A stretch of 45,440 nt of DNA from Microthrixaceae bacterium (GCA_019694615.1 JAIBBP010000028.1:1-45440); one strand, 5' to 3'; positions 33,618 through 43,760 are shown, counted from the first letter of the stretch. Program-made: numbers and translations. Notes: generated by a model not told the origin, from the sequence alone.

Positions 33618-33799
33618 CGCGAGACTCCAGACAGCGCTTCACGCGACCCGCTCTTCGCGTTGGTCTTCGCCGCAGCGGCTTCCTCCCGACAACTGCACCG
33701 CTGGGACGCGGGAACACCACCCAACACCTGCTCGATGTGAGCTCCACATCCTGCCCACGATGCCTTCCCACACTTCTTGCACGTAACCGCTCTGCACAT
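33602..33799 (-). CDS. Small Cys-rich protein with TCKKCG and WAGCGxH motifs
   Basis: 65 residues. Six Cys (2, 7, 10, 18, 35, 37) and His21 in the order CRAVTCKKCG-WAGCGAHIEQVLGGVP-QRCSC suggest a zinc-ribbon-like or other metal site. I recall similar short proteins in many bacteria and fungi with the same WAGCG motif and no known function. The start at 33799 is the first ATG after the operator and lies directly in it. It heads the unit that contains thioredoxin 2 and is thus a candidate thioredoxin client or metal/thiol sensor; that is inference. Confidence 0.75.
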   Translation of the reverse strand: MCRAVTCKKCGKASWAGCGAHIEQVLGGVPASQRCSCREEAAAAKTNAKSGSREALSGVSRWLRR

Positions 33800-33814
33800 A
33801 CCCCCTAGGGTATA
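33797..33814 (-). promoter_or_regulatory. CsoR/CstR-type operator fused to a start codon (site 2)
   Basis: On the minus strand TATACCCTAGGGGGTATG; its core ATACCC-TAGG-GGGTAT (33798-33813) is a perfect inverted repeat with 6-base arms. The final ATG is the start of the Cys-rich protein. A TTGCCG about 15 bases ahead of TATACC could be the -35. Position by position it matches site 1 at 32256-32273 in both half-sites and spacing. Confidence 0.75.
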
Positions 33815-33858
33815 GGGATCCGCGCACCGCGGCAAGGCAGCCGGCCGGAAGCGTCGAG

Positions 33859-35733
33859 TCAGACGAGACCGGTCGAACGGACTGCCATCACGGCGATGTC
33901 GTCCTCCACCTGATGACCGAGCGTGCACCTCCGCACGACCTCATCCACGAGGGCAGGGGTCTCCATGCCGGCACCAGCGCTCAGTGCCCCCACCAGCCGT
34001 TCGACGCCACAGTCGAAGAGCTCCCCGCGCCGTTCGACGAGTCCATCGGTGTAGGCCAGCAACCAGGCCCCGAGTGGAATCGCGGCTGATCCGACGACGA
34101 CCGGCGCGGCGTTCGGGCGGCCTGCCCCGACACCGAGGAGGCGACGACGACCGTCACCGAGGAGTTGCACCGCCCCGTCGGCGTCCACGACAGCGAGCGG
34201 CGGGTGTCCCGCTGACACGTACCTGACGGACCCGCGTGCCGGGTCGATCTCGCAGACCACGACCGTTGCCGTGACCCCGATGGTGCTCGCCAAGTCGTCC
34301 ACCACGGCCAAGATGTCCTCGAGCGCCGTGCCCGTGCGGAGCAGGGTCGCCACCGCGCCGCTGAGCTGTGTCATGTCACCGGCAGCGGCCGTTCCGTGAC
34401 CAGCGACATCGCCCACCACGACACCGAGCTTCCCACCAGGCAGCGCCAAGCCCTGGTACCAGTCACCGCCGATGCCCAACTCGGTCTGGGCCGGCTGGTA
34501 ATGCGCCACCGTCTGCAGCCCGGCTGTGAGTGGGGCCGGGACCAGCGCCCGGCGTTGCAGGTCGAGCACCAGCTGATGCTCCGTCGCGTTGCGAAGCGCC
34601 TGACGCTCTGCCTCCTGAGCGGCGAGCGCATCGGTGAGGTCACGCTCGAAGATCACTGCTCCGGAAACGCGCCCCTGCTCGTCGTGCAGCCGGCATCCTC
34701 GTCCTTCGACATGCACCCACTGACCCGATCCGTTGCTCACCCGGTACGCGACCCGGATCGGCACAGCGTCGCCCAGGAGCAAGGCCTTGAGTTCTGAGTC
34801 CAGCGCCGCCCGGTCCTCAGGGTGTACCGAGTCGAGAGGACTGTGCCCGAGCTGTCGCCCGGTGGGCATTCCGAGTGTCCTCTCGCCTGCTGCGTTGACG
34901 TCGACGATCGTCAGGTCCGCCGACAGCACAAGGATGGCGTCGGGAGACGTTTCGAACACGGCGCTCAGCGTCTGCTCACGCGCATGGAGCATCCTCGCCG
35001 CGTCTGCAGCCTCGGTGATGTCCTCGGCGATACCGAGCAGGTACGCCGGCCGCCCGTCCTCGCCCATCAACGGAATCTTCTTGGTGTGCAGAAGCCGCTG
35101 GCCGTTGGAGCGCGTTTCGATCGATTCGAAGGGGATATCCAGGAGCTCGCCGGAGTCGAGCACCGACCGATCCTTTGCCACGAAGAACTCGGCCTCAGCC
35201 GCCGGGAAGAGGTCGAAGTCATTCCTACCGACGAGCTCCGACCTCCGGTACCCTACGAGCTCCTCACCGGCACGGTTCATCTGAACGAAGCGAAGCTCCG
35301 ATGCATCCTTCACGAACACCATGTGCGGAATGTTGTCGACGATCGATGCCAGGAACTGCTCCGAGCGCCGAAGCGCCTCGTCGGTCTCCCGCTCGCGGGT
35401 GATGTCACGAGCGATCGCGTAGATCAGCGCCCATCGCGGCGTCGAGTTCCACTGGAGCCACCGGTATGAGCCATCCGCGCACCGGTAGCGGTTCTCGAAC
35501 GCGATCGTCGCACCCCCGCCGGCGAGGCGCGATACCTCAGCCATGGTCCGATCAACGTCCTCGGGATGGACGAACGCCAGGAACGGGTGATCCATCAGCT
35601 CCGCGAGTTCCCAGCCCAAGACGGTCTGCCACGCCGAGTTCAGGTGCTTGAAATAGCCGTCGGTACCTGCGACAGCCATGGGAAACAGCGAGTCGGTGAA
35701 GAACCGCTCGAGCTCGACCGCCTGATCTGGCAT
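33859..35733 (-). CDS. PAS-domain SpoIIE-type serine phosphatase
   Basis: 624 residues. Three PAS domains (about residues 5-120, 130-250 and 260-380, each ending with a PAC-like IxRDIT, IAEDIT, FERDLT block) precede a PP2C-type SpoIIE phosphatase with GGDWY, GDVAGHG, AYTDGL and the terminal EDDIAVM metal residues. Such proteins dephosphorylate a STAS antagonist in response to a signal bound by the PAS part. No membrane segment is seen, so the signal is probably cytosolic (redox, light or ligand). ATG 35733 follows GGAGACGG. An ATPase gene that completes the switch is 28 bases upstream. Confidence 0.92.
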   Translation of the reverse strand: MPDQAVELERFFTDSLFPMAVAGTDGYFKHLNSAWQTVLGWELAELMDHPFLAFVHPEDVDRTMAEVSRLAGGGATIAFENRYRCADGSYRWLQWNSTPRWALIYAIARDITRERETDEALRRSEQFLASIVDNIPHMVFVKDASELRFVQMNRAGEELVGYRRSELVGRNDFDLFPAAEAEFFVAKDRSVLDSGELLDIPFESIETRSNGQRLLHTKKIPLMGEDGRPAYLLGIAEDITEAADAARMLHAREQTLSAVFETSPDAILVLSADLTIVDVNAAGERTLGMPTGRQLGHSPLDSVHPEDRAALDSELKALLLGDAVPIRVAYRVSNGSGQWVHVEGRGCRLHDEQGRVSGAVIFERDLTDALAAQEAERQALRNATEHQLVLDLQRRALVPAPLTAGLQTVAHYQPAQTELGIGGDWYQGLALPGGKLGVVVGDVAGHGTAAAGDMTQLSGAVATLLRTGTALEDILAVVDDLASTIGVTATVVVCEIDPARGSVRYVSAGHPPLAVVDADGAVQLLGDGRRRLLGVGAGRPNAAPVVVGSAAIPLGAWLLAYTDGLVERRGELFDCGVERLVGALSAGAGMETPALVDEVVRRCTLGHQVEDDIAVMAVRSTGLV

Positions 35734-35761
35734 CCGTCTCCGTTCGCAGGCTGGACAGCTG

Positions 35762-36184
35762 TCAGGCGACGAGGTGGTGTCCCGAGAGTTCGTCGGCTGA
35801 CCCACTGACGAGGGCACACCACACCGTCTTGCCCGAATCAGTGGCTTCGACGTACCACTGCTCGGCGATCGCCTCGATCAGCCGGAGTCCGAGGCCACCA
35901 GTGCCGTCGCGATTCCATTCGCGAATCGCAGGCACTCCGTCGCCACCATCACCGACCCCGATCCACAGCCTCGATCCATCGCAGTGGAGCGATAGCCGGA
36001 GACAGGACCCACCGTGCAGGATCGCGTTGGTCACGAGCTCACTTACCGCGAGAATCGCGTCGGCGCGGAACTGGTCGAACCCCCAGGACATCAACGCATC
36101 TGCTGTCCGGTGCCGCGCCAGCTCTGCGGCCGAGATGCCGCCGGGGAATTCCCAGTTCGCGGTCTGCGCTGACACTGATCGCAT
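35762..36184 (-). CDS. RsbW-like anti-sigma factor kinase
   Basis: 140 residues, a GHKL ATPase of the anti-sigma kinase group. N box ELVTNAILHGG, G1 box DGGDGVP and G2 box GTGGLGLRLIEAIA are clear. It would phosphorylate the STAS protein encoded divergently and bind a sigma factor. ATG 36184 is chosen because GAGGCG stands 6 bases before it; ATG 36196 is an alternative. No alternative sigma factor is encoded nearby, though the primary sigma gene is 0.75 kb away. Confidence 0.88.
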   Translation of the reverse strand: MRSVSAQTANWEFPGGISAAELARHRTADALMSWGFDQFRADAILAVSELVTNAILHGGSCLRLSLHCDGSRLWIGVGDGGDGVPAIREWNRDGTGGLGLRLIEAIAEQWYVEATDSGKTVWCALVSGSADELSGHHLVA

Positions 36185-36211
36185 GATACGCCTCATGACC
36201 CGGCGATCAAT

Positions 36212-36239
36212 GAGCAGTCTGCTCCCCGGCCAGGAGCAG
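36212..36239. other. Alternative hairpins in the divergent switch region
   Basis: GAGCAG (36212-36217), CTGCTCC (36219-36225) and GGAGCAG (36233-36239) can pair in two exclusive ways: a 6-1-6 palindrome or a 7-bp stem with 7-base loop. They lie between the starts of the RsbW-like and STAS genes. A regulator site or leader structure is possible; nothing further is known. Confidence 0.4.
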
Positions 36240-36282
36240 CAATCCAGTGACAGCGGCGCCCTTTCGAGTGTAGAAAACGACT

Positions 36283-36588
36283 ATGTCGAGCGTGCGCGTC
36301 GATTCAGGGTCCAATGACACGGGCAATCGACTCGTCGTCGAAGGCGATCTGGACATCGCTGTGATGGACGCCCTCACCGAACTCATCGACGCCGCCCCGC
36401 AGGGATCGACGGTCGAGGTCGATCTCCGCGCGGTTTCGTTCATGGATTCGACCGGTTTGAGAGCGCTTCTGCAAGGCCGTGCCACCGGCCGGGAAATGGT
36501 CCTCGTGAATCCTCGACCAGAGGTTCGTCGCGTCCTCGAGATCGCCGAGGTTGTGGATCTCTTCACCATCCGCACGTCGGCGATGTGA
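36283..36588 (+). CDS. STAS domain anti-sigma factor antagonist
   Basis: 101 residues. LVVEGDLDIAVMDALTELI and VEVDLRAVSFMDSTGLRALL are typical, with the phosphorylatable Ser in DSTGL. In the unphosphorylated state it would bind the RsbW-like kinase and free its sigma factor. Start ATG 36283. It is divergent from the kinase and phosphatase genes, giving a full partner-switching set in 2.7 kb. Confidence 0.92.
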   Translation: MSSVRVDSGSNDTGNRLVVEGDLDIAVMDALTELIDAAPQGSTVEVDLRAVSFMDSTGLRALLQGRATGREMVLVNPRPEVRRVLEIAEVVDLFTIRTSAM

Positions 36589-36644
36589 GCGTGGCGTACT
36601 CCCGACACGGTTGAGTGGGCCCATCGCTGAAGTCGGAGCGCGGA

Positions 36645-36691
36645 GAAAAGCAACGAAACCCCCGGCCTCTCATCGGGGAGGGCTCGGGGGT
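36645..36691 (-). terminator. Rho-independent terminator behind tRNA-Asn
   Basis: On the minus strand a G/C-rich stem starting ACCCCCGAGCC and ending GGCCGGGGGT (36691 to 36658) is followed by TTTCGTTGCTTTT (36657-36645). The stem begins about 10 bases after the tRNA 3' end. It would also face the STAS gene coming from the other side. Confidence 0.8.
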
Positions 36692-36700
36692 CTCGGCGTG

Positions 36701-36773
36701 CTCCGGGGGAGGGGCTCGAACCCACGACCCACTGATTAACAGTCAGTTGCTCTGCCAGCTGAGCTACCCCGGA
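36701..36773 (-). tRNA. tRNA-Asn (GTT anticodon)
   Basis: 73 bases. Acceptor strands TCCGGGG and CCCCGGA pair fully, the D-arm is GCTCAGCTGGCAGAGC, the anticodon loop is CTGTTAA (anticodon GTT) and the T-loop GGTTCGAGCC is canonical. The discriminator is G, as usual for Asn. CCA is not encoded. TAGGGT about 35 bases upstream on the minus strand could be part of its promoter. Confidence 0.97.
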
Positions 36774-36929
36774 TTGTGCGTCCACCCGTGGGTGAACGAG
36801 CGTCCACCCTAGCAGCGGCCGCTCGATGCTCCACCACCATTCCAGCGGCAGCCGTTCTTCCGACGAGGAACCCGTCGGAGCGGGGTTTCACGTCGGGAGA
36901 ACCGGCAGCGCTGGAGACGCCGACTGGAC

Positions 36930-38317
<1,388 letters not shown>

Positions 38318-38321
<4 letters not shown>

Positions 38322-40216
38322 GAGAACTCCGAGGAGTTCTCATCGAGCCAGGCTAGCAACTCGGGGGAAGATTCCATGGAGGGTTCATCGCCACGAAGCT
38401 CGTCCAACCTGAGTTTCAACCACCCGATGATCGGCGAATAGGCCAACGGGTCCTCGGATCGACGTGCCTCAGCTTCCGTTCCGGCGATGGCCCGAGCAGT
38501 CGCTTCGGCCAGTAGGCGAACGATGACGTCAGTGGTGTCACTCGACGTCTCCTCGACCGAGATCCGACTGAGGAACGCACCGAGTCCCGGCGACGCTCCG
38601 ACCAGTGCGCCGGCAACGTCGGGCGCTTCTGACAACGCCTCGTACGCGATTCGAGTTCGTCGATCGGCGAACAGGACCGGACGCAGCCACGCTTCGATCT
38701 CGGAGCGTCGATGCACCAGTAGCCGAAGCGCCTCGACTTCAGCGCTGTCCCCGATCGGAGCCGCCTGCACCGGGGCCGGTGGGCCGCCCAGATCGTCGTC
38801 GTCGTAGGAGTACGGCGAGTGTTCGTCTCCTATCGGCGGTGCGTCGTCGACGTAGCCTCCCGACGCGGAGGCGAAACCGGGGCCGGGATCGCCGTCGTCG
38901 CGTCGGCGCTTCGGCCGCTGTTCGGCGTTGGGTTTCGGACGCGGAGCACGCGCCAGCTGCTCACGAAGCTGCTGCTCGTCGACGCGGCAGAACCCGGCGA
39001 CCTCCATCACGTACTGGTCCCGCATGAACGGCGACGGGTGCTCGCGCACCACCTCGATCGCTGCCCCGGCGGCGCGGGCGCGGCCCTCGGGTGTCGAGGT
39101 GTCAGCGGCATCGAGCACGCGAGCCACACGGAACGCCAGGAACGGCTTGGCCGTTCGCACCGCCTCCACCAGCGCCTCGGGGGCGCTTCGGCTGAGTTCG
39201 TCGGGATCCGAACCCGGCGGCATCGCGATCACATGGATCTCGATCTCGTACTTCTCCTCCCACGCGTAGAGACGCTCGGCGGCGTTCTGGCCCGCATCGT
39301 CGGCGTCGTAGGCCAGCACCACCCGCTTGGTGAACCGCTTGAGTGACCGAATGTGCTCCTCGGTCAGCGCCGTCCCGCACGTCGCGACGGCGCGTGGGAG
39401 GCCGGCACGGAAGAAGCCGATGACGTCGGTGTATCCCTCGCACACGACGACCTCGTTGGACTGGACGATGTCTGCCTTCGCCCAATTGAGGCCATAGAGC
39501 GTTGCGCTCTTGTTGTAGAGCGCATTCTCTCGGGAGTTCTGGTATTTGGGGCCCTCGGTGTCGGGCAGCTTGCGACCACCGAACGCGACCGGCCGTCCCT
39601 GGTCGTCGAAGATCGGGAACAGCACGCGACCCCGGAAGAAGTCCTGCTGCCGGCCGGCCTTGTTGCGCAGGCCGAGCCCGGTGTCAGTGAGCACCGCGTC
39701 GGGGACGCGCAGCGCCTTGACCAGCTCGTCCCATCGATCGGGGGCCCACCCCACCTTGAACTCGTCAACCATCGCCCGATCGAACCCCCGCGACCGGAGG
39801 TACGCACGCGCTGGGCCGGCGTCCGATCCCTCCAACAACCGTCGGTGGTACCAGTCAACGCTTCGCTCCATCACCTCGAACAGTCGAGCTTTGCGTTTGC
39901 GACCCTCGCCCCGGTCGGGGTCGGTGTAGGTGAGCGTGATGCCGGCCCGACCGGCCAACCACTCGACCGCAGCGACAAAGTCGAGGTGTTCGATCTCGCG
40001 GACGAACGTGATGACGTCGCCGGACTTCTGACACCCGAAGCAGTAGTAGAGGCCTTCCTGACCGTTGACCGAGAACGACGGCGACTTCTCGTTGTGGAAT
40101 GGGCACAGGCCCGACCACCTCTGGCCGACCTTCCGCAGTTGGGTGTGCTGCCCGATCACCTGAACGATGTCGGTCGCAGCGCGGACTCTCGCGACATCCT
40201 CGTCGAGGATCCCCAT
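38318..40216 (-). CDS. dnaG: DNA primase
   Basis: 632 residues. The CHC2 zinc-binding domain is [31 protein letters not shown], the Toprim domain has [20 protein letters not shown], and the C-terminal part is the DnaB-binding region. A 70-residue hydrophilic linker with [19 protein letters not shown] lies before it. Makes RNA primers for replication. Start ATG 40216 overlaps the stop of the PPDK-like gene (TAATG) and its stop overlaps rpoD, so the three form one coupled operon. Confidence 0.98.
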
Positions 40217-41763
40217 TAGCCTGGACTGCCCGCCGGGGGGCCGAGCACGGCGTGAGCCGCGGCCAACCGGGCCGCCGGGATCCGATAGGGCGACACCGAG
40301 ATCGAGTCGAGACCGAGCTGAATCGCTACGGCGATCGATGCAGGGTCACCCCCGTGCTCACCGCACATCCCGAGTCCGAGCGACTCCTTCCGGCCGCGGC
40401 CGGTCTCGGCTGCCAACGCCATGAGGCGCACGACTCCGGAACCGTCGAGGGTTTCAAACGGACTGCGCTCCACCAAACCGCGCGACCGGTAGGCGGGCAG
40501 GAGCGAGGCGTCGAGATCGTCGCGGCTGAACCCCCACGTGAGCTGGGTGAGATCGTTCGTCCCGAACGAGAAGAAGTCGCTGTGCGTCGCGAGCTCCGCG
40601 GCGCACAATGCCGATCTCGGCGTCTCGATCATCGCCCCGACCGCGACGCTGATGGTGAGGCCCCGCTCGATTCCGACCCGAAACAACACGTCACCGATGA
40701 CCGAACGGGCCCATGTCATCTCGCCGCCCAGCGTGACCATGGGAACCATGACCCGCACGTCGGGAAGGGCCCCGTCCTGATCTGCGGCGACATCGGCGAC
40801 CGCGTGCGCCAACGCCTCGACCTGCGCCACGATCACTGCCGGATGAAGCACCGAGAATCGAACACCTCGAACTCCGAGCATCGGGTTGTGTTCGGCATGG
40901 TCGCCCTCGAACTCGTGGCGTGGGGCGTCGAGGAGCCGAATCGTCACCGGATGCGGGGTGGCAGCCTCGATGAGCGCACGGAGGTCGGCCCGTTGCACCG
41001 CAACCATCTCGGCGACAGCGCCGGAATCCCCGGCGAGCAGTCGACGGACCAGCTGGGCCCGATCGCCGAGAAACTGGTGCTCGGTGCGGCACAGTCCGAC
41101 ACCACGGGCACCGAGGTCGAGAGCCAGCACGACATCAGCAGCCTGGTCGGCATTGGCCAGTACCGCGATGCGAGTCTCGGCAACGCCGTCAGCCCACCCC
41201 AGCAACGTGTGCAGCGCGGCGGGGAGCTCGTTGAGCGGGCCGTCATGTGCGACGACCGCGTTCGTGTCGGTGAGTCGTCGAATCTCACCGGTGGCGCCAT
41301 CGACGAGCAATTGCTCCCCCACCGCGACATCAAGCGCCCCGATGCCGCACACCGCCGGCACGCCCCACTGGCGGGCCACGATGGCAGCGTGACTGGAGAC
41401 GCCGCCGCGACGTGTGACGATTGCCGAGGCAACACGCATGGCGGGCTCGTCGGCGGGGCTGGTCTGGTCGACGAGCAGCACCACCTCGCGGCCGTGCTCC
41501 CAGGCTTCAAGCGCCGACACGGCGTCGAGCGCAACGAGGCCGACGCCAACGCCCGGAGCAGCTGCGACGCCCACGCCCAGAAGCACACCGTCGGCGGTCG
41601 ACCCCTCTGTCGAGGATGCGATGCCGAAGACCACGTCGTCGACCAACGCAGGGCTGACGGCGCGCAGCGCCGCCGCGACCTGGGCAGCGTCGGCGGGATC
41701 CCGCACCGACGCGACCGCCCGCTCAATGGCCTCCAGCGGGGCGGTCGAGGGCGAGCCGGTCAT
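40216..41763 (-). CDS. ppdK: PEP-utilising protein, C-terminal half of pyruvate phosphate dikinase
   Basis: 515 residues against about 880 for full PPDK. The swivelling phosphohistidine domain (TRRGGVSSHAAIVARQWGVPAVCG, His125) and the PEP/pyruvate TIM barrel (VGLCRTEHQF, VMVPMVTL, FFSFGTNDLTQ, GMCGEHGGDP with Cys467) are present, while the N-terminal ATP-grasp domain is missing. Without it pyruvate and ATP cannot be turned into PEP by this chain alone. I recall mycobacterial PpdK proteins of similar short length. It may act with a separate ATP-binding partner or phosphotransfer protein. Coupled to dnaG by TAATG. Confidence 0.85.
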   Translation of the reverse strand: MTGSPSTAPLEAIERAVASVRDPADAAQVAAALRAVSPALVDDVVFGIASSTEGSTADGVLLGVGVAAAPGVGVGLVALDAVSALEAWEHGREVVLLVDQTSPADEPAMRVASAIVTRRGGVSSHAAIVARQWGVPAVCGIGALDVAVGEQLLVDGATGEIRRLTDTNAVVAHDGPLNELPAALHTLLGWADGVAETRIAVLANADQAADVVLALDLGARGVGLCRTEHQFLGDRAQLVRRLLAGDSGAVAEMVAVQRADLRALIEAATPHPVTIRLLDAPRHEFEGDHAEHNPMLGVRGVRFSVLHPAVIVAQVEALAHAVADVAADQDGALPDVRVMVPMVTLGGEMTWARSVIGDVLFRVGIERGLTISVAVGAMIETPRSALCAAELATHSDFFSFGTNDLTQLTWGFSRDDLDASLLPAYRSRGLVERSPFETLDGSGVVRLMALAAETGRGRKESLGLGMCGEHGGDPASIAVAIQLGLDSISVSPYRIPAARLAAAHAVLGPPAGSPG

Positions 41764-41822
41764 GGCCGGACTCTACCCAAGCACTACCGACAACGATTCA
41801 GGCCTCGGTTCTCCTTGAAGAC

Positions 41823-41859
41823 TGTGCAGATCTCGACACTGGGTGACGCCATCTGCACA
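41823..41859. terminator. Inverted repeat behind glyS
   Basis: TGTGCAGAT (41823-41831) and ATCTGCACA (41851-41859) are perfect 9-base arms with a 19-base loop. It lies 26 bases after the glyS stop and 60 bases ahead of the PPDK-like start. It is probably a weak terminator or attenuator between the two minus-strand genes; there is no T-tract. Confidence 0.5.
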
Positions 41860-41884
41860 AAGTTCGGATCCCCGACCCGCCCTA

Positions 41885-43234
41885 CTACTGCATCTTTTCT
41901 TGGAGATACCGGACGAGGCCCTCGATCGGAATTCGCTCCTGCTCCATGGTGTCGCGCTCACGCACGGTGACCGCCCGGTCCTCGACCGAATCGAAGTCGA
42001 ACGTCACGCAGTAGGGCGTGCCGATCTCGTCCTGACGGGCGTACCGCTTGCCGATCGATTGCGTCTCGTCGTAGTCGCACATGAAATGCGGCTGGATCGC
42101 ACGCAGCATCTCCAGGCACGGACCGGTGAGCTCCGGCTTCTTCGACAGCGGCAGCACCGCCACCTTGTAGGGGGCAATGCGGTGGTGGAGGCGGAGCACC
42201 GTCCGTGTCTCCCCCTTGACCTCGACCTCGTTGTAGGCCGCGATCAGGAACGCGAACGCCGTGCGGGTCGCGCCGGCCGCCGGTTCGATGACGTGGGGCA
42301 GGTAGCGCTCGTTGGCCGCCTGGTCGTAGTACTCGAGGCTCTGACCCGAGTGGCTCTGGTGCTGGGTGAGGTCGTAGTTCCCGCGGTTGGCGATGCCCTC
42401 GAGTTCGTCCCAGCCCCACGGAAACAGGAACTCGACGTCAGAGGTGCCCGACGAATAATGCGAAAGCTCATCGGCAGCGTGCGGACGCAGGCGGAGCAGG
42501 TTCTCGGGCATGCCGTGGTCGAGGTACCACTGGAACCGTTCCTGGCACCAGTAGCGGTACCACTCGTCGGCCTCCGCCGGGGGCACGAAGAACTCCATCT
42601 CCATCTGTTCGAACTCGCGGGTTCGGAAGACGAAGTTGCCCGGGGTGATCTCGTTTCGGAACGACTTGCCGATCTGGGCGATGCCGAACGGCGGCTTCTT
42701 CCGCGACGAGTTCACCACGTTCATGAAGTTGACGAACATGCCCTGTGCGGTCTCGGGGCGCAGGTAACAGTCCGCTCCCGCGCCGGCGACCGGGCCGGCC
42801 TGCGTCTTGAACATCAGGTTGAAGTCACGGGGCTCGGTGAAGGTGCCGGTCTTTCCGCACGTCGGGCACACGTTGGGGTCGTCGAGCTTGTCGAGGCGGT
42901 GTCGCGCCTGGCAGTTCGTGCAGTCGACCAGCGGGTCGGTGAAGTTCGCCAAGTGCCCCGACGCCTCCCACACCTGGGGAGGGCCGAGAATCGCTGCATC
43001 GAGGCCGACGACGTCGTGGCGCATCTGCACCATCGACCGCCACCACGCGTCCTTCACATTGCGCAGCAGGAGCACGCCGACCGGCCCGTAGTCGTAGGTC
43101 GAGCGGAAGCCGCCATAGATGTCCGCGGACTGAAAGGCGATTCCGCGGCGCTTCGAGAGGTTGACGATCTTGTCGAACAGGTCGTGATCGGGCGACGAGT
43201 CGGCGGGCGAGGCAGGGGCCGGAAGGTCGGACAT
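41885..43234 (-). CDS. glyS: Glycyl-tRNA synthetase, homodimeric class II
   Basis: 449 residues of the alpha2-type bacterial/eukaryotic-like GlyRS. Seen are GIAFQSADIYGGFRSTYDYGPVG, a zinc-like CTNC...CPTC pair, the class II motif 2 FRNEITPGNFVFRTREFEQMEMEFF, and motif 3 region PHVIEPAAGATRTAFAFL; the anticodon-binding domain follows (LRLHHRIAPYKVAVLPL). ATG 43234 (MSDLPAPASP) is used; ATG 43264 would add 10 non-conserved residues. Only 56 bases separate it from the divergent CsaA-like gene, so there is no room for a T-box leader. Confidence 0.97.
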   Translation of the reverse strand: MSDLPAPASPADSSPDHDLFDKIVNLSKRRGIAFQSADIYGGFRSTYDYGPVGVLLLRNVKDAWWRSMVQMRHDVVGLDAAILGPPQVWEASGHLANFTDPLVDCTNCQARHRLDKLDDPNVCPTCGKTGTFTEPRDFNLMFKTQAGPVAGAGADCYLRPETAQGMFVNFMNVVNSSRKKPPFGIAQIGKSFRNEITPGNFVFRTREFEQMEMEFFVPPAEADEWYRYWCQERFQWYLDHGMPENLLRLRPHAADELSHYSSGTSDVEFLFPWGWDELEGIANRGNYDLTQHQSHSGQSLEYYDQAANERYLPHVIEPAAGATRTAFAFLIAAYNEVEVKGETRTVLRLHHRIAPYKVAVLPLSKKPELTGPCLEMLRAIQPHFMCDYDETQSIGKRYARQDEIGTPYCVTFDFDSVEDRAVTVRERDTMEQERIPIEGLVRYLQEKMQ

Positions 43235-43290
43235 GAGCGCCGAGGCTACCGGGAGGAAGGCCACCTGCTGGCAGTCATATCGTCTGCCCG

Positions 43291-43686
43291 ATGGCCCAGC
43301 ACTCGATCGACCCCGAGAACCTTCCCTACGACCCGTCGAAGCTCCCGCGAAAACAGGACGTCACCGGCCCGGACTTCTTCGCGATCGACATGCGGGTCGG
43401 ACGAGTAGTGGAGGCCCGCCCGTTTCCCGAGGCCCGAAATCCCGCGTATCAGCTCGTGGTCGACTTCGGACCGGTGGTCGGACGGCTGCAGACAAGCGCT
43501 CAGGTCACGAACTACTCGACCGACGAGCTCATCGGACGGCTCGTCGTCGGAGCGATCAACCTCGGTATCCGTCGTGTGGCCGGCTTCGAGTCCCAGTTCC
43601 TCGTCCTCGGAGGCCTCTGGCCCGACGGCACGGTGAACCTCCTCTCACCCGACTTCGATCTGCCAGTCGGCGCCGTCGTTGCGTGA
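43291..43686 (+). CDS. CsaA-like tRNA-binding domain protein
   Basis: 131 residues. The OB-fold tRNA-binding domain is clear: FFAIDMRVGRVVEARPFPEARNPAYQLVVDFG, SAQVTNYSTDELIGRLVV and LVLGGLWPDGTVNLLSPD match CsaA/Trbp111-type proteins, which bind tRNA and have chaperone-like effects. A 25-residue N-terminal extension precedes the domain. Divergent from glyS, a fitting neighbour. The symbol csaA could be used, but the extension makes me leave it open. Confidence 0.85.
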   Translation: MAQHSIDPENLPYDPSKLPRKQDVTGPDFFAIDMRVGRVVEARPFPEARNPAYQLVVDFGPVVGRLQTSAQVTNYSTDELIGRLVVGAINLGIRRVAGFESQFLVLGGLWPDGTVNLLSPDFDLPVGAVVA

Positions 43687-43760
43687 GGTTCCCCGATATG
43701 ACGCAATCGCGTTGCTAGGTTGACGATTCCTTCCCCTCCGCACGTGCCAAGGAGCAGCCC

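Noticed and set aside
36774..36929. CCGACG...CGTCGG stem near 36.87 kb as terminator for rpoD
   Set aside because: Six base pairs without T-tract; possible but too weak to annotate.
43235..43290. T-box leader for glyS
   Set aside because: Only 56 bases lie between glyS and the divergent gene, too short, and no T-box core is seen.
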